Source of the DNA: a virus
Virus record (IMG/VR): IMGVR_UViG_3300025849_000256
Span: 1-22,112 of that record
Direction: 5' to 3' (one strand)
Length of the DNA stretch: 22,112 nucleotides
Under the pieces are notes generated by a model. It saw only the letters and a program-made list of their open reading frames with translations. It did no database searches and was not told the DNA's origin. The position numbers were made by a program, and so were the translations under genes. Numbering within the stretch: position 1 is the stretch's first letter; the number at the start of each line of letters is the position of its first letter. Positions 6,338 to 12,605 of the stretch are shown piece by piece.

Positions 6338-8245
6338 ATGGCAGATATAGCATCACTAGCAGACGCAATTGAAAGTCTAAAGATTGAAGTTCAATCTACA
6401 GGCGGACAGCAAATAGCATTCTTAGACAGTATCGCTTTAGATATGTCTGGGATGCTTGACAACTCTAATACAATGGTTGAAGAGTTGCGTTTGTTGCGTG
6501 AAGCATTGGCGCCAGATAATGCGTTTGAACGTGCAGGACAAACTGAACGTGAACGTGAAGCAGGTCTATCTGGACAGAATGTAACACCAGACCAACAAGC
6601 AATCAAACCAATGGGTAAAGGTATATCGGGCAAAGGAATGCTTATGGGTGCCGCGCTTGTTGGTGGCGTTGCCGCATTACTTGCAACATTCGCAGGATTG
6701 CTTGACTTTGATGCAGATAAACTAGTAGGAAAAATAAAAACATTAATGTCACTCAAAGATGAAGTAGCAGATGGTAGTCTATTAAAACTTCTTGCTGAAG
6801 GTGGTGTGCTTATTGCAGTTCTTGGTGGTATAGGTCTCGCTCTTGGAGCATTCGGTATTGGTGCCGCTGTTGCTGGTGGTGGTATGGCACTTGCAGATTG
6901 GTCGGGCGGAAGCGACTGGTCACAAGCAATCGTAGACCACGTTGTAACTCTACTTTCTATTAAGGACCAACTCGGTGGAAACATGAAAATGCTACTGGAT
7001 GGTGGAGCATTTATGTTGACCATGACAGGTATTGGTTTAGGTCTTGCCGCATTTGGTGCTGGTGCATTTGTTGGTGGAGGTGCATTGGCATTCGCAGATT
7101 GGATAGGTGGGGATAAGTCCTGGTCCGAAGCAATTAAAAATCACGTTGTTACGTTACTGTCTATCAAAGATGAACTAGGCGGTAATATGAAGATGTTAAT
7201 GGATGGTGGAGCATTTATGCTAACGATGGCAGGCGTTGGATTAGGTCTTGCCGCGTTTGGTGCTGGAGCGTTTGTTGGTGGTGCTGCATTAAAACTTACT
7301 GATTGGGTAGGTGGTGATGATTGGTCACAAGCAATCAAAGACCATGTAATAACTCTATTATCAATTAAAGATGAGTTGGGTGGTAACTTAGACATGCTTG
7401 CCGATGGTGGTGCATTCATGTTGACCATGGCAGGTATTGGTTTAGGTCTTGCCGCATTTGGTATAGGCAGTGCAACAGCAGGTCTTGGGGAATCAGTTGC
7501 AAAGTTTTCTATGGGTAGTGATTGGACCCAAACAATAAAAGATAATGTTATAAAACTCGTATCAGTAACAGACGAAGTATCTGTAGAAAAGGCACAGCAA
7601 TTCAGTAATGCAATGGGACTTGTCTCTGCAGGACTGTTAAAGTTCTCTGGTGGTAATTTCGGATCAGCATTCTTAGAAGCAGGAGCAAACATTCTAAACT
7701 TCTTATCTGGAGGTAAAAGTCCTATTGAGCAGATGATGGATGTTGGAAACAATGCAGACAACTTGAATAAAGGCGCAGATGCACTAGACAGAATACAAAT
7801 TGCATTAGGTAAACTAGGTGGTCTGAAATTCAGTGGTTCTAAATTAGGCATCACAGAAATGGCAGAAGACTTATTGAATGCTATACCTGCAATTGAAACT
7901 GCTATCAATGGTGGTACTGTTGGTGAAGGATGGATATCATCCGGAACAAAGATTAAAGGTCTCGCATCTGGCGATATTAAGTTTGAAGATGCCGCAACTA
8001 ATATTAAGTTGTTAAGGGAATCTCTTGGATTAACGGCAGAGGTTCAACCAGCACCTATCACTCCTCAAGTAAATGATAGAACATCACAGATGGGCGCACA
8101 AAATAGTGGTGGTAATACTACGATAGCGGCGCCTACAATAGCACCTACTCAAGTTAACAACTCTAGTAGTAACTCTACAGCATTCGCTGGACGCAACGAG
8201 CATCGTAAGAGAGACTTTGATGATTTGATGTTTGCTGGTGCTTAA
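6338..8245 (+). CDS. large repeat-containing tail protein, tape-measure candidate
   Basis: 635 residues. The N-terminus (1-75) is helical and probably coiled coil. From about residue 131 a unit of 67-68 residues repeats: a W-S-x-A-I-K-D-H-V start, then TLLSIKDELGGNMKML, DGGAFMLTMAGIGLGLAAFG, a glycine/alanine stretch and DW. The tryptophans that end the units fall at 194, 262, 329 and 396, and a diverged fifth unit follows. The C-terminal third is less repetitive, and residues 555-610 are Asn/Ser/Pro/Thr-rich. Length, helicity, hydrophobic Gly/Ala segments and position after the hub genes suit a tape measure (T4 gp29 has 590 residues), but I see no direct gp29 match. It could instead be another membrane-interacting internal tail protein. 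It ends convergent with the next gene, the stop codons overlapping. Confidence 0.7.
   Translation: MADIASLADAIESLKIEVQSTGGQQIAFLDSIALDMSGMLDNSNTMVEELRLLREALAPDNAFERAGQTEREREAGLSGQNVTPDQQAIKPMGKGISGKGMLMGAALVGGVAALLATFAGLLDFDADKLVGKIKTLMSLKDEVADGSLLKLLAEGGVLIAVLGGIGLALGAFGIGAAVAGGGMALADWSGGSDWSQAIVDHVVTLLSIKDQLGGNMKMLLDGGAFMLTMTGIGLGLAAFGAGAFVGGGALAFADWIGGDKSWSEAIKNHVVTLLSIKDELGGNMKMLMDGGAFMLTMAGVGLGLAAFGAGAFVGGAALKLTDWVGGDDWSQAIKDHVITLLSIKDELGGNLDMLADGGAFMLTMAGIGLGLAAFGIGSATAGLGESVAKFSMGSDWTQTIKDNVIKLVSVTDEVSVEKAQQFSNAMGLVSAGLLKFSGGNFGSAFLEAGANILNFLSGGKSPIEQMMDVGNNADNLNKGADALDRIQIALGKLGGLKFSGSKLGITEMAEDLLNAIPAIETAINGGTVGEGWISSGTKIKGLASGDIKFEDAATNIKLLRESLGLTAEVQPAPITPQVNDRTSQMGAQNSGGNTTIAAPTIAPTQVNNSSSNSTAFAGRNEHRKRDFDDLMFAGA
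6728..7525 (+). repeat. in-frame tandem repeat, about 201-204 bp units
   Basis: Four units encode residues 131-194, 195-262, 263-329 and 330-396, with a diverged fifth starting at 7526. Spacing between equivalent tryptophan codons is 68, 67 and 67. The second to fourth units are the most alike (for example GGAFMLTM, then GLGLAAFG). Third-position differences between units show that the copies are not recent identical duplications. Confidence 0.85.
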
Positions 8246-8697
8246 CCGTACTTAGGTAGATACGCAAAGGTATAGAACAACCACACTAGAAGCGAAAATA
8301 CTGCCGCACCAGCGGTTAATGCCGCGGCAAGTTGAATCCACTCCATTATATTTTCATGTCTTTCTATTGCCGCTTTTCTTGCGGCGATTTCCGCTTCGCG
8401 TCTTTTCTCTGCCGCTTGCTTTTGAAATTGTAACCAGTCTTGCCACATGCCAGCACGACCTGTATAAATCATCATCTCTCGGAGTTCATCTTCTTGTGCC
8501 TTGAGTTTTTCAAGTGCCATAAACTCTTCTAAGTCAGATTTGTTTCCGCCTGCGTTATTTACTTTTTTCTGTAAAGAATTTTTTGCATCAAAATAACCGA
8601 CCAGTTGCTCACCACAATCGTACAGTTCTTTCCCGTTGCTTATGAATTCTTTTACAGTATTGAACGCCGCAGATGCTAATGCTAGTTCTGCTAACAT
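8242..8697 (-). CDS. coiled-coil protein with C-terminal membrane anchor
   Basis: 151 residues from the ATG at 8697. That start is chosen because AGAGGGG lies 10 bases upstream; the longer reading from 8730 has no such site. The first 20 residues are alanine-rich and helical. Residues about 50-115 are charged and helical (LEEFMALEKLKAQEDELREM and EKRREAEIAARKAAIERHE). A single transmembrane segment lies near 120-143 (LAAALTAGAAVFSLLVWLFY). From memory, proteins of this layout sit near virion genes in marine T4-like phages, without known function. A TATAAATA late promoter at 8774-8781 drives it, so it is made with the virion. A spanin or inner-membrane tail-contact role is possible but unproven. 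Confidence 0.78.
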   Translation of the reverse strand: MLAELALASAAFNTVKEFISNGKELYDCGEQLVGYFDAKNSLQKKVNNAGGNKSDLEEFMALEKLKAQEDELREMMIYTGRAGMWQDWLQFQKQAAEKRREAEIAARKAAIERHENIMEWIQLAAALTAGAAVFSLLVWLFYTFAYLPKYG

Positions 8698-8773
8698 AAT
8701 GATGATACCCCTCTTTCGGTGTTGTATCATATATCATGTTGTAAGGGAAAGTTTCAACTCAAGTCGTTATGAC

Positions 8774-8781
8774 TATTTATA
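8774..8781 (-). promoter_or_regulatory. late promoter TATAAATA for the 8242-8697 gene
   Basis: Exact TATAAATA on the minus strand, with a start predicted near 8768. It overlaps the last T of the upstream terminator's T run, so the gp32 unit ends where this unit begins. Confidence 0.7.
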
Positions 8782-8808
8782 AAAAAAGAGGACACTAGGT
8801 CCTCTTTT
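8781..8808 (-). terminator. rho-independent terminator of the gp32 unit
   Basis: A 10-bp perfect stem (8784-8793 with 8799-8808, AAAAGAGGAC/GTCCTCTTTT) has a 5-base loop ACTAG. On the minus strand the stem runs into seven consecutive T residues. It lies about 120 bases past the gp32 stop. In the plus direction the tail is poor, so I call it minus only. Confidence 0.9.
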
Positions 8809-8930
8809 AAAGTTTTATTATTTCTTTTGTTACTGTTAACTTCTTATGAAGTACCTACATTTGTAGACCAAACTAGTATAAGGCGCATACCTCATAAAGG
8901 AATAACTTCCAGTTCTCCTATATGTTTATC

Positions 8931-9860
8931 TTAATCGTCAGCGGCAAGTTTGGAGAAGTATGACATTGCTTCATCATCTTCATCTTCTTGTACTGGTGCT
9001 GACACTGCTGGCGTTGGTGTAGTAGATTTCTCTTCTGCTACCCAAGGCACCGTCTCCTCTACAGTCTGTTGTCTAACAGGTGCAGAAGGAGTATAACTTG
9101 GTACATCTGCATTAGCATTCAATACCAAATCAAGTTTTGCCTTCAGTTCTTCATATGACTTGAAGTTAGAAGGTGCAAGGAAGTCTTGCAGTTTATATTG
9201 TGTTTTCCACAATGCTTCGATTTTAGCATCGTCACCCTCAAAGAGTGGTGATACACTATCGAATTCTGATTTATCGTAGTTGGTAAAACCTTCTACTTTA
9301 CGAATTTTCAGTTTGAAGTTAGTTCCTGCCCAAGGATCAAATGGGTTAATAGGACTCTCATCTTCGAACTGAGGTTTCATCACATCCATAATCTTATCAA
9401 AGATTTTCTTACCAAACTTAAACAGTTTGACTTGACCTTCATTCTCAGGATGCTTCGGATCAGAAACAACGAGAACATTGGCAATGTAAGAAAGTCTACG
9501 CTTTTGCTTTCGTGCGATATCTTTGTTTGCTTCTGTACCAGAGTTCCATAGAACAGAGTTGTACTCTGCAACAGGGTCTTTTTCATTAAGCGTTGTCAAA
9601 GAGTTCTCAATGTACCACTTACCAGTAGGACCTTGAAACCCATGATTAAAGATACGAACCCAAGGAAGTTCTTCACCTTCGCTTTCTGGAAGAAAACGAA
9701 TAACAGCAAAACCATTACCAGACTTATCTAACTCTGGACGCCAGAAGCGGTCATCGTTGTTGCTGTTGTTGGATTGTTGTGGGGTGTTTACTTTTTCTAC
9801 TTCGTTAAGTAGGCGTGAAAGATTGTCGTTAGACTTTTTAAGTTGTGCAAAATTTGTCAT
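8931..9860 (-). CDS. 32: single-stranded DNA-binding protein gp32
   Basis: 309 residues (T4: 301). gp32 coats single-stranded DNA at the replication fork and in recombination. The N-terminal cooperativity region carries LKKSNDNLSRLLNEVEK. The core has FWRPELDKSGNGFAVIRFLP, then PWVRIFNHGFQG and GKWYIENSLTTL. KLFKFGKKIFDKIMDVM and FDPWAGTNFKLKIRKVEG are also gp32 hallmarks. The C-terminus is a Pro/Thr/Val linker followed by the acidic tip EDEDDEAMSYFSKLAADD, which recruits partners in T4. The zinc-binding cysteines of T4 gp32 are absent; there is no Cys in the protein. GAGGT lies 8 bases before the ATG. It is last in a 33-oxygenase-59-32 cluster, with its own host-type and late-type promoters upstream. 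Confidence 0.95.
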   Translation of the reverse strand: MTNFAQLKKSNDNLSRLLNEVEKVNTPQQSNNSNNDDRFWRPELDKSGNGFAVIRFLPESEGEELPWVRIFNHGFQGPTGKWYIENSLTTLNEKDPVAEYNSVLWNSGTEANKDIARKQKRRLSYIANVLVVSDPKHPENEGQVKLFKFGKKIFDKIMDVMKPQFEDESPINPFDPWAGTNFKLKIRKVEGFTNYDKSEFDSVSPLFEGDDAKIEALWKTQYKLQDFLAPSNFKSYEELKAKLDLVLNANADVPSYTPSAPVRQQTVEETVPWVAEEKSTTPTPAVSAPVQEDEDDEAMSYFSKLAADD

Positions 9861-9938
9861 TTGTATTTACCTCGTATGTACGTTATATTGCGTTGTATAA
9901 GTTTATCTTATCCACATATGTTTCATAATGTATAAGAC

Positions 9939-9946
9939 TATTTATA
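9939..9946 (-). promoter_or_regulatory. late promoter TATAAATA upstream of gp32
   Basis: Minus-strand TATAAATA just past the gp59 stop, with a start predicted near 9933, giving a leader of about 70 bases for gp32. Together with the host-type promoter at 9984-10012 it would keep gp32 expressed both early and late. Confidence 0.65.
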
Positions 9947-9950
9947 TGAC

Positions 9951-10574
9951 TTACACGTTAGTTTCGTCATATTTCTGTATTCTACTATACATTATTACCT
10001 TGTATTTGTCAACATCAAAATCAAGAAAAGGTCGGTATTTAATTAACTTTCGCCGCTCTTCTTTCCAAAAGAAATCATCTTTTAGCATCTTGTCCCAATA
10101 TGACAAATAGTTGTTAATAGCGTCTAGTATTAGCATCGTTTCGATTTTTACATCTCCACGACTGTACATTTGTAGTAGCAGAGGATGTTGCTCATCTTTT
10201 ACTACAAAGCATTTGTCAAACTTGTTTACTTCTTCATAAGCAAGTTCTGAGCAAATCTGTTCTAGGTCATTCTCAAAGTTTTTAGTTAAACTCTGTAGAC
10301 GACCTTTCCATTTATTATAAACCTGGAGTGCCTCTTCATATATGAATGCTCCACCCCATCTATTACCATCAACATGATTAGCAATTAAAAACTTAGGTAA
10401 CTCATCTTCACTAAACTCCTTTGCCAATTTAGTAAAGTTGAATTGGTCACTTCTTTTATAGAAGGTCTCATTCTTTGTTTTGACTGCACCTCTAGTCTTG
10501 GTGATATCATATCTATCTGTTGTGAAATGTAACTTGAAAGCAAGGTACACATTAAAAGCATCGAATTCATTCAT
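9951..10574 (-). CDS. 59: gp41 helicase loader gp59
   Basis: 207 residues from the ATG at 10574 (T4: 217). gp59 places the replicative helicase gp41 on gp32-coated forks. DAFNVYLAFKLHFTTDRYD aligns with T4 SVYKLYLMIKQHMNGKYDV. The middle GGAFIYEEALQVYNKWKGRLQ parallels T4 DADALVFYREYIGRLKQ, and both share an internal pattern of an acidic helix followed by LLQMYSRGDVKIETMLILDAI. The start is chosen because ATGA overlaps the stop of the preceding gene by 4 bases; an upstream in-frame ATG at 10598 is less likely. Gene order 33-(oxygenase)-59-32 mirrors T4 33-59-32 with one insertion. Confidence 0.88.
   Translation of the reverse strand: MNEFDAFNVYLAFKLHFTTDRYDITKTRGAVKTKNETFYKRSDQFNFTKLAKEFSEDELPKFLIANHVDGNRWGGAFIYEEALQVYNKWKGRLQSLTKNFENDLEQICSELAYEEVNKFDKCFVVKDEQHPLLLQMYSRGDVKIETMLILDAINNYLSYWDKMLKDDFFWKEERRKLIKYRPFLDFDVDKYKVIMYSRIQKYDETNV
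9984..10012 (-). promoter_or_regulatory. host-type promoter for gp32, inside gene 59
   Basis: TTGACA (10007-10012) and TATAGT (9984-9989) are separated by 17 bp. The start is expected near 9977. It lies within the last codons of gene 59 and would give early or middle expression of gp32 independent of its operon. Confidence 0.65.
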
Positions 10575-11146
10575 ACGAAAGGTTTGCCGCATATCCATCC
10601 TACTAAACTATAACGAACACCTTTTGTTACTGGTGTTACTCTGTGAAATTTAAAACTAGGAAATACTATAGCACATCCTTTGCTTGGTGTCAAGGTAATA
10701 ATTCTATCTTCTTCGTATGGGGCGCCGACTTCAAATTGAAAATCTCCACCCTCATAATCATCATTAAGAATAATAGAAAAACTAATCTTTCTAATTTTAC
10801 CAGATAATTCCTCATCATGATAAACAGTACTTGTTTGGTCGGCATGCCAATTATAATGTTGTGATTTATCATACCGAGTAAATTGCAAATCTTCTATAGC
10901 ATCATAGTCAAAGTTCCATTTGTTATTTACATTTTCCATATATATCAACTGCAAAACTTTTGAATATATAAATTCTGTAGTATCATCTCGTTTTAACCAA
11001 GAAATACTACTTGACCTGTGTTCTTTTATTTTGTCTGCTTCAATTGTAGCATCTTCCATATCAACTTCACCAAGAGAAATAATACTATTCAACTCATCTT
11101 GATTAAACACAGGTTTAGTTTCAGAAAATTCATGCTCTAAAATCAT
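10571..11146 (-). CDS. 2OG-Fe(II) oxygenase, prolyl-4-hydroxylase/PiuC-like
   Basis: 191 residues. The iron ligands are visible: H101-x-D103 in QHYNWHADQT, distal H168 in FPSFKFHRVTPV, and the 2-oxoglutarate-binding R178 in GVRYSLVGW. KISFSIILNDDYEGGDFQ is the family's jelly-roll strand. Such enzymes couple 2-oxoglutarate decarboxylation to substrate hydroxylation; the phage substrate is unknown. It overlaps gp33 upstream and gp59 downstream by ATGA, so it is translated within the replication and late-transcription operon. It is one of five 2OG-type genes in the window and the only one with a clear HxD pair. The other four have histidine-rich HxH-like motifs. Confidence 0.88.
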   Translation of the reverse strand: MILEHEFSETKPVFNQDELNSIISLGEVDMEDATIEADKIKEHRSSSISWLKRDDTTEFIYSKVLQLIYMENVNNKWNFDYDAIEDLQFTRYDKSQHYNWHADQTSTVYHDEELSGKIRKISFSIILNDDYEGGDFQFEVGAPYEEDRIITLTPSKGCAIVFPSFKFHRVTPVTKGVRYSLVGWICGKPFV

Positions 11147-11388
11147 ATTGGTAATACTGCAGTCTTAGGAAGATAGTTTAGTTCTTGTGCAGTTACTTCT
11201 ACCTTCTCTTTTAGAGTTCGTGAGACATACTTACGAATATCTTCAGGTTCAAGTTGATGCTCTTCGCAGTAATAAAGAATAGCATCCATATAATTAAGTT
11301 CTTTTTCTCTAACAAGTCTTTCAATAACGAGAGAAAATCTTTTAGGTGTCATTGGTTCAATAGTAGTTTCAATTTCTGTTTCTGTCAT
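11143..11388 (-). CDS. 33: late-promoter transcription coactivator gp33
   Basis: 81 residues from the ATG at 11388 (T4: 112). T4 gp33 bridges the sliding clamp gp45 and RNA polymerase to activate late promoters read by gp55. FSLVIERLVREKELNYMDAI followed by CEEHQLEPEDIRKYVS matches in pattern T4 FIIEKMVEEFGMSYLEATTAF then LEENSIPETQFAKFIP. The typical clamp-binding tail of T4 (TLDFLL) is not obvious; the protein ends PKTAVLPI, with a hydrophobic LPI tip that might serve. Position ahead of 59 and 32 supports the call. The ATG at 11400 overlaps the previous gene and has no ribosome-binding site. Confidence 0.82.
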   Translation of the reverse strand: MTETEIETTIEPMTPKRFSLVIERLVREKELNYMDAILYYCEEHQLEPEDIRKYVSRTLKEKVEVTAQELNYLPKTAVLPI

Positions 11389-11390
11389 TA

Positions 11391-11927
11391 TTAATCCCAT
11401 CTATAAAAAATGTGGTCACCTATTTGAGCAATATATGTTTTCGTCTTTGCCCAATAAGGATTTACATAAGTTGCATGATAATGTGTCGACCCCTCAATCA
11501 TACCATCATAACGACCATCTATTACTCTTGTCGCTAAAAGATATAATCCTGAGTATGCGTACACATCTCTAATTTCGTCAGACTTACCGTCACAGAACCA
11601 ACTAAACTGACATTTATTTCTAATTGGAACATCTTTGTTGTGTTCTTCTTTCCACCACTTAGATGTTGGTCCTTGATACACCACTTCACATATAGTGTTA
11701 GGAAATCTTGAATCCTTAACACGGTTCATAACAACTAATGATACTGCAATCTGACCCGCTTTGGGTTGTCCCTTTGCTTCAAAGTACATATTTTTTGCGA
11801 GACAAGTTGTTTCTGCATCAATAGTAAATGTTTCGGTTGCAACCTCTGCACTTGATCCGCTTGACTTATAAGCGATTGCAGAAGCAACTAATGCTGTTAA
11901 CACAATTGTTTTTTTCATCATGTACAC
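11391..11927 (-). CDS. secreted cell wall hydrolase, SleB/CwlJ type
   Basis: 178 residues. An N-terminal signal peptide (MMKKTIVLTALVASAIAY, then a Ser/Gly stretch ending near residue 27) is followed by the hydrolase_2 domain: AKNMYFEAKGQPKAGQIAVS with the likely catalytic E50, VVMNRVKDSRFPNTICEVVYQ, CQFSWFCDG, and a terminal HYHATYVNPYW. These enzymes cut peptidoglycan in the periplasm. The host-type promoter at 11928-11956 puts the start of transcription at about 11921, on the third codon (ATG ATG AAA). Either the true start is 11921 on a leaderless message, or a longer message is used. An early promoter for a wall enzyme is unusual. The gene precedes gp33 with a short overlap region. Confidence 0.85.
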   Translation of the reverse strand: MYMMKKTIVLTALVASAIAYKSSGSSAEVATETFTIDAETTCLAKNMYFEAKGQPKAGQIAVSLVVMNRVKDSRFPNTICEVVYQGPTSKWWKEEHNKDVPIRNKCQFSWFCDGKSDEIRDVYAYSGLYLLATRVIDGRYDGMIEGSTHYHATYVNPYWAKTKTYIAQIGDHIFYRWD

Positions 11928-11956
11928 AGTATACTATAAAAGAAGAAAGAAGTCAA
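11928..11956 (-). promoter_or_regulatory. host-type promoter for hydrolase-33-59-32 operon
   Basis: TTGACT (11951-11956), 17-bp spacer, TATACT (11928-11933). The start is expected at about 11921. The -35 box is the 3' arm of the terminator hairpin of the previous unit, and the spacer is its T-rich tail. Confidence 0.8.
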
Positions 11957-11977
11957 GCAGAAAACCACTTGACTTCT
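11948..11977 (-). terminator. rho-independent terminator after the tmRNA unit
   Basis: A 10-bp perfect stem (11948-11957 with 11968-11977, AGAAGTCAAG/CTTGACTTCT) has a 10-base loop. On the minus strand it is followed by TTCTTCTTTTA. It lies 14 bases past the stop of the 72-residue gene. Confidence 0.75.
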
Positions 11978-11990
11978 CATTATTACCACC

Positions 11991-12209
11991 TTAGCGTTGT
12001 GAAACGAAAGAATTCATCTCATTTGCTAGTTTGCTGATATCACCGAATGTCGGAAATGTAGGCATTTCTGGAAACTGAACATCTAGTCCTGCTTCTTTGT
12101 CTGCATAGTATTTCTCTTTAATATTGCTGATATCAGTGTGATATTGCTCTGTGAGCAGTTGTTTAGCACTCTCAATCATAGAGAAGCGCAAATCGAATGG
12201 ATTACTCAT
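11991..12209 (-). CDS. small conserved marine T4-like phage protein
   Basis: 72 residues beginning MSNPFDLRFSMIESAKQLL, with a middle helix (DISNIKEKYYADKEAG), a proline-rich turn (FPEMPTFPTFGDI) and a C-terminal helix ending NEMNSFVSQR. I recall similar N-PF/Y-D-x-RF-starting proteins in cyanophage genomes, without known function. AAGGAG sits 9 bases before the ATG. The gene directly follows the tmRNA coding half on the same strand, so it is probably carried on the tmRNA precursor transcript, which ends at the hairpin 11948-11977. Confidence 0.8.
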   Translation of the reverse strand: MSNPFDLRFSMIESAKQLLTEQYHTDISNIKEKYYADKEAGLDVQFPEMPTFPTFGDISKLANEMNSFVSQR

Positions 12210-12260
12210 ACTATTTCTCCTTGTGTGTATGTGTGTAAAATGTAGGGTGAAGCAATTGCT

Positions 12261-12425
12261 TCTTCTGTTTCCAGGCGTCCCTACAACACCCAGAAGATTA
12301 TGCCGCTAGGCGAATATCTTCATATGCAATGTTATCGTTTGCATTTACTTTGTTTTGACTTATTAGGCGGTCATCCCACAGTTCTACTCTTTCCTATTTA
12401 CGTCAGTCGATCCTTTTTCGCCCCC
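12261..12425 (-). ncRNA. ssrA: tmRNA coding piece
   Basis: Mature 5' end predicted at 12425. After the acceptor strand and D-like loop come a pseudoknot-like region, the resume codon GCA at 12342, the tag, a TAA, and a 7-bp closing stem TCTTCTG/CAGAAGA (12291-12297 with 12261-12267) in the place of helix 5. The 3' end is uncertain; a 14-base palindrome at 12249-12262 overlaps it. Confidence 0.85.
12298..12342 (-). other. tmRNA proteolysis tag ANDNIAYEDIRLAA
   Basis: Fourteen codons (GCA AAC GAT AAC ATT GCA TAT GAA GAT ATT CGC CTA GCG GCA) are followed by TAA. The ANDN start is that of alphaproteobacterial tags and the LAA end is the ClpXP degron; the middle (IAYEDIR) is distinctive. Confidence 0.92.
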
Positions 12426-12527
12426 ATCATAATTACTCGATTTACCAACACCAGATAGATATCTTATTGGTGTCTTTTCTTGTATCTTAAACAGTTTTAT
12501 AAAAAACTCTGTTAGTCTATCAAACAT
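12384..12527 (-). CDS. possible 47-residue protein nested in the tmRNA intervening segment
   Basis: The ATG at 12527 has GAGG 5 bases upstream. The frame runs MFDRLTEFFIKLFKIQEK, then TPIRYLSGVGKSSNYDGGEK and ends TDVNRKE at 12384, so it reads through the mature 5' end of the coding piece. The N-terminus is an amphipathic basic helix. It would be translatable only from uncleaved precursor RNA. The good ribosome-binding site argues for a gene; the overlap with structured RNA argues for caution. Confidence 0.35.
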   Translation of the reverse strand: MFDRLTEFFIKLFKIQEKTPIRYLSGVGKSSNYDGGEKGSTDVNRKE

Positions 12528-12547
12528 ATTGTCCTCAAGTAATTATG
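12428..12547 (-). repeat. 10-bp inverted repeat closing the tmRNA intervening segment
   Basis: CATAATTACT (minus strand, 12547-12538) pairs perfectly with AGTAATTATG (12437-12428). In the precursor this stacks on the acceptor stem and presents both mature ends, the CCA at 12546 and the G at 12425, in a small internal loop for processing. A 6-bp hairpin ACACCA/TGGTGT lies inside the segment. Confidence 0.85.
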
Positions 12548-12605
12548 GTGGAGGCGGTGGGTATCGCACCCACGTCCTGCCCGTCATTCAGATTGTATCA
12601 ACAAA
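12546..12605 (-). ncRNA. ssrA: tmRNA acceptor piece
   Basis: Holds, from the 3' end, CCA (12548-12546), discriminator A, the acceptor strand, the T-arm (12573-12557) and an upstream part that should pair with the coding piece. The 5' end is a guess, based on a predicted transcription start near 12609. Confidence 0.85.

Noticed and set aside
6391-7908. Long minus-strand open frames (6391-7023 and 7141-7908) opposite the repeat protein
   Set aside because: They are rich in Pro, Ser, Ile and Asn as the complement of Gly/Ala-rich codons, have no ribosome-binding sites, and lie fully inside a strong plus-strand gene.
8836-8895. 19-codon minus-strand frame after gp32
   Set aside because: Too short, with only a weak GGAAG upstream and no recognisable features; it lies in the untranslated tail before the terminator.
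12222-12236. GT-rich stretch before the 72-residue gene
   Set aside because: Short low-complexity leader sequence; no repeat family, CRISPR or integration structure is visible anywhere in the window.
12546-12605. Stand-alone tRNA gene ending in CCA
   Set aside because: There is a T-arm and 3' acceptor strand but no anticodon arm or 5' half next to it. The 5' strand partner lies at 12419-12425, which makes it the acceptor piece of a permuted tmRNA.
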